Below, piece by piece: positions 17,569 to 25,181 of a DNA stretch of 64,000 nucleotides. Source of the DNA: an uncultured Planctomycetaceae bacterium (GTDB taxonomy: Bacteria > Planctomycetota > Planctomycetia > Pirellulales > UBA1268); assembly GCA_903885565.1 (NCBI GenBank), contig CAISJI010000010.1:1-64000 (forward strand), in the 5' to 3' direction. The notes under the pieces were generated by a model that searched no databases, was not told the origin of the DNA, and saw only the letters and a program-made list of their open reading frames with translations. The position numbers were made by a program, and so were the translations under genes. Position 1 is the stretch's first letter. Each line of letters starts with the position of its first letter.

Positions 17569-18519
17569 TTAGGCATTTCGCCACAGCGACGCTTCCGCCA
17601 CGCCAGCGCTGGCCGCAGCCGGGCCAGCCTCCTCTCGCCAGCGGCGGGCATCGAGGGGATAGCCCGCGGTGGGACGCAGGCCGGGCACGCGGTCTGACCA
17701 AAACGCATTGAAGGCGAGCATCGCGAGTTCGCGCACATACTTGGCCGTCATGCTCGCCAGCGCCACCGGCACGCGCGCCTCCCCTCCCACAGCAAATTCG
17801 ACGCGAGCATCGGCCGCCGGCAGGGCATAGGCGGAGCAGGCGGGAGTTTCGCTGAGCGTCTGCACCAGCGGCACCGCGAAGTGCCGGCCGAGCAGCGCCG
17901 CATACGATTTCCGCCCCCCATGCCGATCGCACCAGACCAGCGCCGGTTCCTCCGGCCAGCGCGCCCGCAGCGCAGCCGCCAGTTCCAGTGTCGCCTGTGA
18001 GAGGATATCGGCCTTGTTAAGACCGCGGGCGAGGCTCGCGTTGAACTCCGCCGGATAGATCGCCCGGCAGACCACTCCCCGCAGCGTTGCCTGCTGCCCG
18101 GCGAGCGCTTTCTCCAGAGCAGCGACCAGCCGGCTGATGGCCGTGGCGCTGGTGGCCCGGGGGAGCGTGAGCGAGTCGAGTCGATCCCAGTCGGGCGATC
18201 CCCCGACCGGTCCGATCGGGCCGAGCTGTTCTGCCAGCGCCGGCCAGGCGGCAGGCAGAGGCAAACCGGTCAGGCACAATCCTGTCAGCACCCCCTCCTC
18301 CAGCAGCGCGAGCCCCCGATCGACCGGTCCAGTCTTGTAGAGTTGCTTCGAATCGGCCCACAGCAGTGTCCGCCTCCCCGGCACTGCCTGAGCCATGGCC
18401 AGCGCCAGGTTCGCCGCGGGCTCGGCCGAGTCCCCCACATGCCAGGCGGTGGCAGCCACGACGAGCGGACCGAGGTTCGGTCCGTAGCCCGCCTCATCGG
18501 TGCCGATGCAGAGCGTCAT
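17569..18519 (-). CDS. RNase HII-like protein (divergent, planctomycete type)
   Basis: A 316-residue protein with the RNase HII fold signature at its very start: GTDEAGYGPNLGPLVVAA, compared with DEAGRGPLAGPVVAA in classic RNase HII. The Asp-Glu pair is at residues 8-9. Further conserved features are WADSKQLYK (matching DSKKLS) and an Asp in LVWCDRHGG. The Arg of the GRG motif that contacts the RNA-DNA junction is replaced by Tyr, so cleavage of RNA in DNA is not certain. Its start overlaps the stop of trmH (ATGA), implying translational coupling. It is longer than usual RnhB (about 200-220 residues). Confidence 0.7.
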   Translation of the reverse strand: MTLCIGTDEAGYGPNLGPLVVAATAWHVGDSAEPAANLALAMAQAVPGRRTLLWADSKQLYKTGPVDRGLALLEEGVLTGLCLTGLPLPAAWPALAEQLGPIGPVGGSPDWDRLDSLTLPRATSATAISRLVAALEKALAGQQATLRGVVCRAIYPAEFNASLARGLNKADILSQATLELAAALRARWPEEPALVWCDRHGGRKSYAALLGRHFAVPLVQTLSETPACSAYALPAADARVEFAVGGEARVPVALASMTAKYVRELAMLAFNAFWSDRVPGLRPTAGYPLDARRWREEAGPAAASAGVAEASLWRNA

Positions 18520-19034
18520 GCGGAATGGCCGCCGGCCAGAGCGGGAAACTGCCGGCAGTATTCGTAGACGGCAATGGCGGTGGAGGTAGCGGCGTTGAGG
18601 CTGTGCGGGAGGCCGGCCATCGGGATTTCCGCCACCCGATCGAGCCGCTCCAGAACATCTTCCTCCAGCCCCAGCCGCTCGTTGCCGATTACCAGTGCCG
18701 TCCGGCCCACAAAGGGAAATGTGAACAGCCGTTCTGAGTGAGTTGTCTGCTCCAGTCCCACCAGTTGGTAGCCGGCGGCCCGCAGCCGATCGAGCACCGG
18801 GGGAAGGCTGCGATGCACCTCCAGCACCACCGACTCGGCGCCATCGCGGGCGATCCGCTCGTCGAGCCGGGTGGCACCGCAGGCGATCACGCGGCTGATG
18901 CCGAAGCAGCCGCAGGTGCGTACGATGTGGGAAAGATTCACATGGCTGCGCAGCGGCGCGCAGGCCACGATCAGCTCGCGAGGAGTCGCGAGGATTTCGG
19001 GAGGCTTGTGGCGAATGTGGGAAAAACGATTCAT
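18516..19034 (-). CDS. TrmH/SpoU-family RNA 2'-O-methyltransferase
   Basis: SPOUT-fold methyltransferase of 172 residues, predicted to methylate a ribose 2'-OH in tRNA or rRNA. Motif 1 is NLSHIVRTCGCFGISRVI (Asn and Arg kept), motif 2 is ALVIGNERLGLEE and motif 3 is IPMAGLPHSLNAATSTAIAVYEY, which forms the trefoil knot SAM site. The short N-terminus (MNRFSHIRHKPPE) before ELIVAC lacks an L30-like substrate domain. Its ATG complement CAT (19032-19034) overlaps the ATG proposed for the divergent thioredoxin-like gene, and its stop overlaps the next gene's start. Confidence 0.87.
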   Translation of the reverse strand: MNRFSHIRHKPPEILATPRELIVACAPLRSHVNLSHIVRTCGCFGISRVIACGATRLDERIARDGAESVVLEVHRSLPPVLDRLRAAGYQLVGLEQTTHSERLFTFPFVGRTALVIGNERLGLEEDVLERLDRVAEIPMAGLPHSLNAATSTAIAVYEYCRQFPALAGGHSA

Positions 19035-19602
19035 GCGATCGAGCGGTCGCTTCTGCTGCGTGGTGGGGATGCTGGTCGCTGCTACGACGACAGTATCGAC
19101 TGTAGCATTGTGCGCCGCAGCGGAGGTTTCGGCACAGGGTGCGGTGGATGTAAAGCTCGTAGACCATGCCGGGCTGCTTGCCGAAGTGGCCCGCCAGCGG
19201 GGGAAGGTGGTTGTGCTCGATTGCTGGAGCACCTCCTGTCCGCCGTGCGTGCGGGAATTTCCCCGGCTGGTCGATCTGCAAAATCGCCACGGCGACCAGA
19301 TTGCCTGCCTGTCGCTGTCGCTCGACTACGAGGGGATCGATAAGCCAGAGGATCTGCTGCCGCCGGTGCGAACGTTTCTGGAGCAGGTGCAGGCTGGTCG
19401 ACTCGTCAACATGCTGGCCAGTGAGGAGTCAGACAGCCTCTATCCGAAATTGGGAATCGACAGTGTGCCGGCGGTGTTTGTGTATGGCCGCGACGGCACG
19501 CTGCTTCAGCGGTTTGATGAGGACGACTCCACCAAACGCCTCGGCCGCCCCTTTACATATGACGACGTGGAAACGGTTGTAAAGCAGGCCCTTGCGCCGT
19601 AG
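19033..19602 (+). CDS. Secreted thioredoxin-like protein (TlpA family)
   Basis: Predicted periplasmic thioredoxin-fold protein of 189 residues. A signal peptide (MRSSGRFCCVVGMLVAATTT, cleavage near VSAQG) is followed by a domain with KVVVLDCWSTSCPPCVREFP; the CPPC pair is the redox site. The cis-proline region is DSVPAVFVYGRDG. TlpA proteins reduce disulfides, for example in cytochrome c maturation. The ATG at 19033 gives a complete signal peptide, but it lies in a CATG palindrome shared with the start of the divergent trmH gene. An ATG at 19069 is the alternative, though it would lack the basic n-region. Confidence 0.8.
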   Translation: MRSSGRFCCVVGMLVAATTTVSTVALCAAAEVSAQGAVDVKLVDHAGLLAEVARQRGKVVVLDCWSTSCPPCVREFPRLVDLQNRHGDQIACLSLSLDYEGIDKPEDLLPPVRTFLEQVQAGRLVNMLASEESDSLYPKLGIDSVPAVFVYGRDGTLLQRFDEDDSTKRLGRPFTYDDVETVVKQALAP

Positions 19603-19702
19603 CGGCAGGCCGAGAATCTGTCGCAGCAGCGGGCCGGTTCCAGCTGCCATCAACTGGCCGTGGACCGCGTCTTCTCCGTCCTTTTTTTCACCCTTTTTCT
19701 GA

Positions 19703-19807
19703 TCACGGATCCGCGACACTCTTCACAAGAAGCCCTCTTGGAGCTATCTGAAGCAAATCGTGAGCGAGCTGGGCCAGAAGGCTGTGGTGGCTGTGGAATC
19801 GCGATGA
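19703..19807 (+). pseudogene. Gene fragment: orphan C-terminal coding remnant
   Basis: A short open stretch ends in KQIVSELGQKAVVAVESR and a TGA at 805-807. It closely resembles the tail QAVSELGEKALAALKSR of the truncated AbiEii gene at 21274-21384. An in-frame stop at 19700 bounds it on the left and no start is visible. I read it as the 3' end of a deleted gene of the same family as the sequence now joined to the AbiEii N-terminus. The rest of 19603-19823 holds nothing else I recognise. Confidence 0.45.
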
Positions 19808-19823
19808 CTCCTGCCGCCTGCGG

Positions 19824-20309
19824 CTATTCGTTGACGAAGGCCAAGGCACGGTCGAGCAGCGACCGCGACAGGAACATGCCGCCGCGAAGCAGATCCTCCA
19901 CAACCGGCCGCGCCGCAGGTATGATCCCGTGCCTTCGAGCACGAAGCACGATGCCCAGTGTGCCAATGACCGGGATACCGAGCGACGCCGCGCACTTGCG
20001 TCCAGCGAGATCGTCGATCACCGCACGACTGTCGGGTAGCCCCAGGGAATCGGTCAGCACTGCGCTCTCACCGGGCCCCAGCCCCCACTGCATGATTGTT
20101 GGAGAGATTTCAGCCGTTTCCCGTACCGCCAGCCAAGGGTATGAAGTCAGCTGACGAACGGTAACATCGTCGGGTCCTCGAAACCGCAGTTCCTCGGCCA
20201 CAATGCGCGGAACCCATACCTGTGCCGCAACACTCCGCAATAACGGCAGATGCCCGCCTCGACTGAGAAAGATGAGCGGCGAGGCGTTGACGACGCACAC
20301 CTCAGCCAT
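19824..20309 (-). CDS. DUF3368 PIN-like toxin of a UPF0175/DUF3368 module
   Basis: A 161-residue protein of the DUF3368 group (PIN-like nuclease fold). The N-terminal VVNASPLIFLSRGG holds the first conserved position, followed by a conserved Glu in VPRIVAEELRFRG, GPGESAVLTDSLG and DDLAGRKCAASLGIPVIGTLG, which matches the DxxGR...GIPVIGTLG signature of these proteins. It probably acts as a ribonuclease toxin. It overlaps the upstream antitoxin gene by 8 bp. The start at 20309 (MAEVCVV) fits; a start 21 codons earlier lies deep inside the antitoxin gene. Confidence 0.82.
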   Translation of the reverse strand: MAEVCVVNASPLIFLSRGGHLPLLRSVAAQVWVPRIVAEELRFRGPDDVTVRQLTSYPWLAVRETAEISPTIMQWGLGPGESAVLTDSLGLPDSRAVIDDLAGRKCAASLGIPVIGTLGIVLRARRHGIIPAARPVVEDLLRGGMFLSRSLLDRALAFVNE

Positions 20310-20553
20310 CGGCGATCTCACGGGCAAGTTCGTCAAGACTGACGCGGAACGAGTCCTCGCCATGCCGGGCAAGGGCCAGCAGAAAATCGGTTCGGTCGAG
20401 CCCCGCGACGCTCGCCGCCACCTCCTGGGAAATCGCGCCCCTGCGATACCAGTTCATCGCGGCGGCCAACCGCAGTTCGCTGCCAAAATGCATCGGGTCT
20501 TCCCGCATCGCGGCAAAAACTTCGTCGGGCATCTGCAATGTCACGGTTGTCAT
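20302..20553 (-). CDS. UPF0175 antitoxin
   Basis: An 83-residue UPF0175 protein, the usual partner of DUF3368. It opens with TVTLQMPDEVFAAM, then HFGSELRLAAAMNWYRRGAISQEVAASVAGLDRTDFL, which is characteristic of the family and resembles a ribbon-helix-helix start with a helix-turn-helix-like middle. It lies upstream of the toxin with an 8-bp overlap. It likely binds both the toxin and its own promoter, which would lie in 20554-20600 beside repeat C1. Confidence 0.85.
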   Translation of the reverse strand: MTTVTLQMPDEVFAAMREDPMHFGSELRLAAAMNWYRRGAISQEVAASVAGLDRTDFLLALARHGEDSFRVSLDELAREIADG

Positions 20554-20597
20554 GGGGCTCTCCTGAGTCCAAGTCTACCCAGCGAGAAAAGGCGGAT

Positions 20598-20680
20598 AAA
20601 AGGTGCCAGCCACCAAATTTGGGTAGTCTCGGTCGTTTGTCTTTGCCTCTCTTCGCCACATGTGGTGGCCGGCGCCTTTT
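20598..20680. repeat. Type C palindromic repeat, copy C1
   Basis: An 83-bp stretch bounded by inverted arms AAAAGGTGCCAGCCACCA (20598-20615) and TGGTGGCCGGCGCCTTTT (20663-20680), matching at 16 of 18 positions. It sits in the shared upstream region between the UPF0175 antitoxin (minus) and AbiEi (plus). Related single arms occur at 32304 and 33209. The arms resemble REP-type palindromes, but no REP-associated transposase is in the window. Confidence 0.7.
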
Positions 20681-20744
20681 CTTCCCGTCGTGGCAGACAG
20701 CACATAAACTTGCACTTTCTGCAATCTTTTGTAGAGTCAAGTCT

Positions 20745-21287
20745 ATGCAGGCTCTCAAGCAACTCGCTCACACCCTGCGTCGATTGGCGGATCGCGAGCA
20801 TTGCGTGTTTGCCACTTCAGATTTGGCCGCGGCCGTGCCGGAGTGCGGACATCTGGCGGGGCTTCTGTCCCGGGCCGTGAAGGGCGGGTTGCTCGAGCGG
20901 ATCTGCCGGGGCATCTACCTCTATCCTCTGCCAGACTCCCCGACCGGCCATTTACTTTTTTTTACGGCGGCGCGGCTGCGGGCGGGAGAGTTCAATTACA
21001 TCAGCCTCGAGACCGTCCTCTCCGACGCCGGTGTGATCTCCCAGGTCCCGATGAACTGGATCAGCATCATGACCTCTGGCCGCAGCGGCGTGATCGACTG
21101 CGGAAACCACGGCCATATCGAGTTTGTGCACACCGCAAAGCGCCCTGACGACGTCAGTCGCGAACTGACGTACGACCCGGATTGCCGCCTCTGGCGGGCC
21201 TCCGTGCGGCAGGCCCTGCGCGACATGAAGGCCACCCACCGCAGTCTGGACCTCGTGGATGAGGAGGCGGCCCATGAGCTTGTTTGA
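20745..21287 (+). CDS. AbiEi-family antitoxin/transcriptional regulator
   Basis: A 180-residue protein of the type IV AbiEi antitoxin family. An N-terminal winged-helix region (FATSDLAAAVPECGHLAGLL, then VKGGLLERICRGIYLYP) is followed by the AbiEi domain (FNYISLETVLSDAGVISQVP, TSGRSGVIDCG, HGHIEFVHTAKRP). AbiEi proteins repress their operon and counter the nucleotidyltransferase toxin AbiEii. The gene overlaps the start of the toxin remnant by 14 bp, the usual arrangement. Because the toxin is truncated, this antitoxin is probably an orphan. The start ATG at 20745 follows a short spacer from repeat C1. Confidence 0.85.
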   Translation: MQALKQLAHTLRRLADREHCVFATSDLAAAVPECGHLAGLLSRAVKGGLLERICRGIYLYPLPDSPTGHLLFFTAARLRAGEFNYISLETVLSDAGVISQVPMNWISIMTSGRSGVIDCGNHGHIEFVHTAKRPDDVSRELTYDPDCRLWRASVRQALRDMKATHRSLDLVDEEAAHELV

Positions 21288-21384
21288 CCAGCTCGTCGAC
21301 GTGGCCCTGCGCACCCGCTATCTGGTGCAGGCCGTGAGCGAGCTCGGCGAAAAGGCCTTGGCGGCTTTGAAGTCGCGATCCTGA
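21274..21384 (+). pseudogene. Truncated AbiEii-type toxin gene
   Basis: Only 36 codons remain. The first dozen (MSLFDQLVDVAL) match the typical start of AbiEii nucleotidyltransferase toxins. They are joined directly to a tail QAVSELGEKALAALKSRS, then TGA at 21382-21384. The whole nucleotidyltransferase core (GG[ST]x9DxD) is missing, so an internal deletion has removed the active toxin. A similar tail occurs at 19703-19807. The following 244 bp (to 21628) contain no gene I can recognise. Confidence 0.65.
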
Positions 21385-21628
21385 TCGCCCGGCCCTGCTG
21401 GCGCCCGTGCCGCCTGTCGAGCAACACCGCTCCCGTGGCGAAATCAATCCATGGCACCTTTTCCTCGCTCTCCCTCCGTTGACCTGCCCCCCTTAAACGG
21501 CACCACTTTCAGAGAGAGAATCTGGGGGTTTGACGCTGCCCCCAACTTGGTACCAGCCGAGTTGTTAGCCATGCAGGGCCGCGGCAGCGCACCCGATTCC
21601 CCCGCGACGCTCCAGGACCCTAGTTACT

Positions 21629-22102
21629 TCAAGTCTCCCTGGCGGGTTTTTCGTTTTCGCCCTCGGGGCCTTCCAGTCTGGCGACGTCGGCAAGATCTTG
21701 CGGCCGCCCGGTAGCTCTTTTATTGGCGATGAGATGGGGCTTGGAGAGCATCTGAAAGGGAATGCCGGCGATCCTGCACTCGACTCGGTCCCGCCATGCC
21801 TCGTCGAAGGAGACGCCGTCGATGCTCGTCAGCAGGTCGATTCGATTTGGCGGGAGACCAATCTGATAGACAATATCTGCTTGGGTGAATGTCGCCTCAG
21901 TGAGCCGGCTGCGGGGGGCTCCGAAGCGTGCCAAGGCCCGCCATAGCCGAGCGGCGTTGGCAGGCGTTGGCCGAACCCACAGATCGATGTCGCCGGTCGC
22001 CCGGGGAATCCCATGGCCAGCCACCGCGTAGGCACCCACGACAAGGTATTCAACGCTCTCGTCGGCTAAGGCACTCAACATCTCGGCGAAGTCGCGATTC
22101 AT
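21629..22102 (-). CDS. Small nucleotidyltransferase, module 1
   Basis: A 157-residue nucleotidyltransferase-fold protein. The active-site pattern is GAYAVAGHGIPRATGDIDLWV: a Gly-rich turn followed by the DID pair of metal-binding Asp residues. Then come NRIDLLTSIDGVSFDEAW (third acidic residue) and a C-terminal KPHLIANKRATGRPQDLADV, typical of these short MNT-like proteins. Its 5' end overlaps the small gene at 22050-22325 by 53 bp. Such enzymes can act as AMP-transferring toxins or antitoxins. Related modules lie at 33860 and 54941. Its real substrate is unknown. Confidence 0.8.
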   Translation of the reverse strand: MNRDFAEMLSALADESVEYLVVGAYAVAGHGIPRATGDIDLWVRPTPANAARLWRALARFGAPRSRLTEATFTQADIVYQIGLPPNRIDLLTSIDGVSFDEAWRDRVECRIAGIPFQMLSKPHLIANKRATGRPQDLADVARLEGPEGENEKPARET

Positions 22103-22325
22103 TGTGGGGCTCTCCGCTGAAGGCCCAGGCCGCGAGGGTGATGGGCCACACCATCTCGATGCGCTCAGCCGCAGTCATCGCGGCATAGGGTGATGGCTCC
22201 CTGTCACCGAGCCTGCCGAGCCACTCATGCGATCGCCTCTGGGCCTTGCTCTCGAGGGCAATTTCCCGCGATTGCGGTTCAACAGTCTCGTGAGCAGGCC
22301 GTGGTGTCGCCATAACAGCCATCAT
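22050..22325 (-). CDS. Small partner of nucleotidyltransferase module 1
   Basis: A protein of up to 91 residues with no recognised domain. It carries MTAAERIEMVWPITLAAWAF and ends SRLRRDVECLSRRER. The phrase T/S-x-x-E/A-R-I/L-x-x-V/I is shared with the small proteins upstream of the other two nucleotidyltransferases (EERLDAVEAL at 34257, EERIAAIRSV at 55509). ATGs at 22325, 22322 and 22313 are all possible starts. The 53-bp overlap with the next gene suggests coupled translation. Likely the cognate partner, perhaps an antitoxin; this is inference. Confidence 0.6.
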   Translation of the reverse strand: MMAVMATPRPAHETVEPQSREIALESKAQRRSHEWLGRLGDREPSPYAAMTAAERIEMVWPITLAAWAFSGEPHNESRLRRDVECLSRRER

Positions 22326-22461
22326 AACCCGGGCAGTGGAGGGGAGTCGAATCGCGCTCGAGACAGAATGGTGGCAGCCGCCATTTTCGCGTAGGCTGCT
22401 GGCTGGAAGTCGCTACCAGCACTGGCCGCCGCGGTTTGTATTCATGGCGAGGGAGATGCCG

Positions 22462-24318
22462 ATGACAGTTTCCAACTCCGCTGCACCGCAGTCGCCAAAC
22501 CCTGTGCCGTCGTCAAACTCTGTGCCGCCGACGGTTCCCCCCTCCGGCCCCCGTCCCAGCGACGTGGTGCGTGGCCCGCTGGGATGGGGCCGGGAGACGG
22601 TCGAATCGGTGGTGGTCGCCTTTACTCTGGCGCTTTTATTTCGGGCCTTTGAGGCGGAGGCCTTTGTCATCCCCACCGGATCGATGGCCCCCACGCTGAT
22701 GGGCCGCCACAAGGATCTCGCCTGCGATGCCTGCGGCCGCGACTACCGGGTTGGCTGTAGCGCGGAGGAGGATGACCAATCGCAGAGCTTTCGCGCCGAG
22801 CTCGCCCGGCTCGAGGCGGAAACACTCGCGCTCAAGGCGGCCGCTGCCGACACTGGCCGGGCGCTGCAGGAGCGGGAGGGGGCCCGCCGCCGGCTGGAAT
22901 CGCTGGAGGGCCCACGCGGGCCGCGAGCGCAGCTGCAAAGCCGGCTGGCCAGCAAGCTGATCGCCGCTGCCAAATGCCCCAACTGCGGCCGGGTGATGCC
23001 GCTGGTGGAACAGACTCCCCGCGGCGCCGCCTACGATCCCCGCTATCCCTCCTACAACGGCGACCGCATTCTGGTGAATAAGTTCGCCTACGACTTCACC
23101 GATCCGAGGCGCTGGGATGTGGTCGTTTTCAAGTATCCGGAGGATGCCAAAACCAACTACATCAAACGGCTGGTGGGGCTGCCGGGAGAGACGGTGTCGA
23201 TCGCCGGTGGCGACATCTGGACCAGCCGCGATGGCCTCGCCCCCGAGATCGCCCGCAAGCCCCCCGATCGGATGCAGGCGATGCTGCAGTGTGTGCATAC
23301 TTCGGAAAATGAATCAGAGGCGCTGTCAAAGGCGGGCTGGCCGATCTGCTGGAGCGATTGGAATGCGGCAGGCCAAGCCCCCGGCTGGACCAGCCCCGAT
23401 TCCGGCCGCACGTTTACAGCAACCACAGCCGCCGGCGCTCCGTCCGCCACGCTGCGCTACCGCCACTTCCTCCCCGGCGCCGACGACTGGGATGCGGTCG
23501 AGGCGGGGGCGTCGCTCTCTGGCAAGGCTGAAGCCACGGTCATCGATGATTTTCAGCCCTACAACGCGATCGCTACCCGGTCGCACTGGGTGGGAGACTT
23601 GGCGCTGGAAGTGCGGCTTGAAAATCGGAGTGAGGCGGGCAGCGTGGTGCTCGATCTGGTGGAAGCGGGGCAGGTGCATACCTGCACGATCGATCTGGCC
23701 AGCGGTGCGGCGGTGGTAAAGCTGCCGGGCGAGCCAGGGAGTGTGCGGGGGGCCACCCGCGTGCGCGGCCGGGGGGCCTGGACACTCCTGTTTGCCAATG
23801 TCGATGACGAACTCTCGCTGTTCGTCGATGGCCGGCGGGTTGAGTTTGACCGGCCTGCCACCTGGGTCGCCCCGATCGAGGTAGCGGAAAAGGCCCGGCC
23901 GATCTCCGCCGAGGCAGTGCCGGGAGCTTCCGCGCCGAGCGATCTGTCGCCAGCCGGCGTGACTGTAAGCGGGGCCGATGTGCAGGTGAGCAACCTGCGG
24001 ATCCTGCGCGACATCTTCTATATAGGAGCCCACGATGTGGGGATGCGGGCCGGGGAGCTGATCGAACGGCAGCGGCTCGACTTCCCGCTGGAGGAGGATC
24101 AGTTTTTCGTGCTGGGCGACAACTCGGCCGCCAGCAAGGATAGCCGGCTGTGGGTGGAGGGGCATCATGTCGACCGCCACCTGCTGGTGGGGAGGGCGTT
24201 GGTGATCTTCTGGCCGCATGCGGTGGCGCCAAGCTGGAGTTTTCCGCTGAAAATTGCCGGTATGGAGCTGCGATTGCCCTCATGGCCCAACTTCGCGAGG
24301 ATGCGGTTTGTGCGCTAG
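22462..24318 (+). CDS. lepB: Signal peptidase I with zinc-ribbon and beta-sandwich inserts
   Basis: Type I signal peptidase of 618 residues, far longer than the usual 180-330. The catalytic serine lies in PTGSMAPTLMG (Ser74) after one membrane helix (about 48-62), and the catalytic lysine in NYIKRLVGLPGE (Lys235); GDNSAASKDSR near the end is the conserved C-terminal box. Two inserts stand out. Residues 88-175 form a split cysteine motif (CDAC ... CPNC) separated by about 60 residues of predicted coiled coil. Residues about 330-500 look like a beta-sandwich. GAGGGAG before ATG 22462 decides the start. It removes signal peptides from exported proteins. An LptB-like gene follows 48 bp later. Confidence 0.9.
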   Translation: MTVSNSAAPQSPNPVPSSNSVPPTVPPSGPRPSDVVRGPLGWGRETVESVVVAFTLALLFRAFEAEAFVIPTGSMAPTLMGRHKDLACDACGRDYRVGCSAEEDDQSQSFRAELARLEAETLALKAAAADTGRALQEREGARRRLESLEGPRGPRAQLQSRLASKLIAAAKCPNCGRVMPLVEQTPRGAAYDPRYPSYNGDRILVNKFAYDFTDPRRWDVVVFKYPEDAKTNYIKRLVGLPGETVSIAGGDIWTSRDGLAPEIARKPPDRMQAMLQCVHTSENESEALSKAGWPICWSDWNAAGQAPGWTSPDSGRTFTATTAAGAPSATLRYRHFLPGADDWDAVEAGASLSGKAEATVIDDFQPYNAIATRSHWVGDLALEVRLENRSEAGSVVLDLVEAGQVHTCTIDLASGAAVVKLPGEPGSVRGATRVRGRGAWTLLFANVDDELSLFVDGRRVEFDRPATWVAPIEVAEKARPISAEAVPGASAPSDLSPAGVTVSGADVQVSNLRILRDIFYIGAHDVGMRAGELIERQRLDFPLEEDQFFVLGDNSAASKDSRLWVEGHHVDRHLLVGRALVIFWPHAVAPSWSFPLKIAGMELRLPSWPNFARMRFVR

Positions 24319-24366
24319 CTGCCGGAAGGCTCTGCCGGCGGCCCGCACAGCCTCACGGAGGAGCTC

Positions 24367-25101
24367 ATGCCGCTGTTGTCGGTCGCAGGACTGGTGAAGA
24401 ACTACGGCCGCCGCCGGGTGGTGGACGGTGTCGATTTCCATGTCGAGACCGGCGAGATCGTCGGCCTGCTCGGGCCCAACGGCGCCGGCAAAACCACCAG
24501 CTTCCGGATGACCTGCGGCATGGTGATCCCCGATGCCGGCCGGGTGCTGCTCGACGACAACGACATCACCCACTGGCCGATGTACAAGCGGGCCCGCGAC
24601 GGCGGGATGGGATATCTCGCCCAGGAACAGAGCGTGTTCCGCAAGCTCACGGTGGAACAGAACCTGCTGGCGATCATGGAGCTGGTGGGGATGGATCGGA
24701 AGGAGCGCCGCCGCCGCTGCGAGGAACTGCTCGAGCAGTTCGACATCACCCGCATCCGCAAGTCGAAGGCGCACTACATCTCCGGCGGGGAGAAGCGGCG
24801 CCTGGAGATTGCCCGCTGCCTCGTCACCGAGCCGCGCATCATCCTGCTCGACGAACCATTCACCGGCATCGATCCGGTGACAATCCATTCGATCCAGAAG
24901 ATCATCGTCGCCCTGCGCGATGGCGGCATCTCGATTTTGATCACCGACCACCGCGAACGGGAAACGCTGGCGATCACCGATCGCAGCTATGTGGTGCGGG
25001 CCGGCAAGGTGCTCTGCCACGGCACGGCGCAGGAGGTGCTCACCAACCCCGATGCCAAGAAGTATTACTTTGGCGAGAGCCCCGGCGTGGAAGCGGCTTG
25101 A
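24367..25101 (+). CDS. lptB: LptB-like ABC transporter ATPase
   Basis: A 244-residue ABC ATPase closely resembling LptB, which powers lipopolysaccharide transport to the outer membrane. Walker A is GPNGAGKTT (about 38-46), the Q-loop region is YLAQEQSVFRKLTVEQNL, the signature is YISGGEKRRLEIARCL, Walker B is IILLDEPFTGID and the switch His lies in ILITDHRERETLA. The C-terminal NPDAKKYYFGE is typical of LptB. It lies 48 bp after the signal peptidase gene. The membrane partners LptF and LptG are not in this window. Confidence 0.9.
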   Translation: MPLLSVAGLVKNYGRRRVVDGVDFHVETGEIVGLLGPNGAGKTTSFRMTCGMVIPDAGRVLLDDNDITHWPMYKRARDGGMGYLAQEQSVFRKLTVEQNLLAIMELVGMDRKERRRRCEELLEQFDITRIRKSKAHYISGGEKRRLEIARCLVTEPRIILLDEPFTGIDPVTIHSIQKIIVALRDGGISILITDHRERETLAITDRSYVVRAGKVLCHGTAQEVLTNPDAKKYYFGESPGVEAA

Positions 25102-25181
25102 GCGACGATTCCGGAGTCTGGGTGGTAGTATGAGATACTCAAAATCAGTCTCTTCAATCTCTCTCTGCGGAAACCACTCCC

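Noticed and set aside
21480..21560. TGACCTGCCCCCCTTAAACG looks like the end of an IS3-type insertion sequence
   Set aside because: No matching inverted end or transposase fragment is visible nearby, so I cannot call an element.
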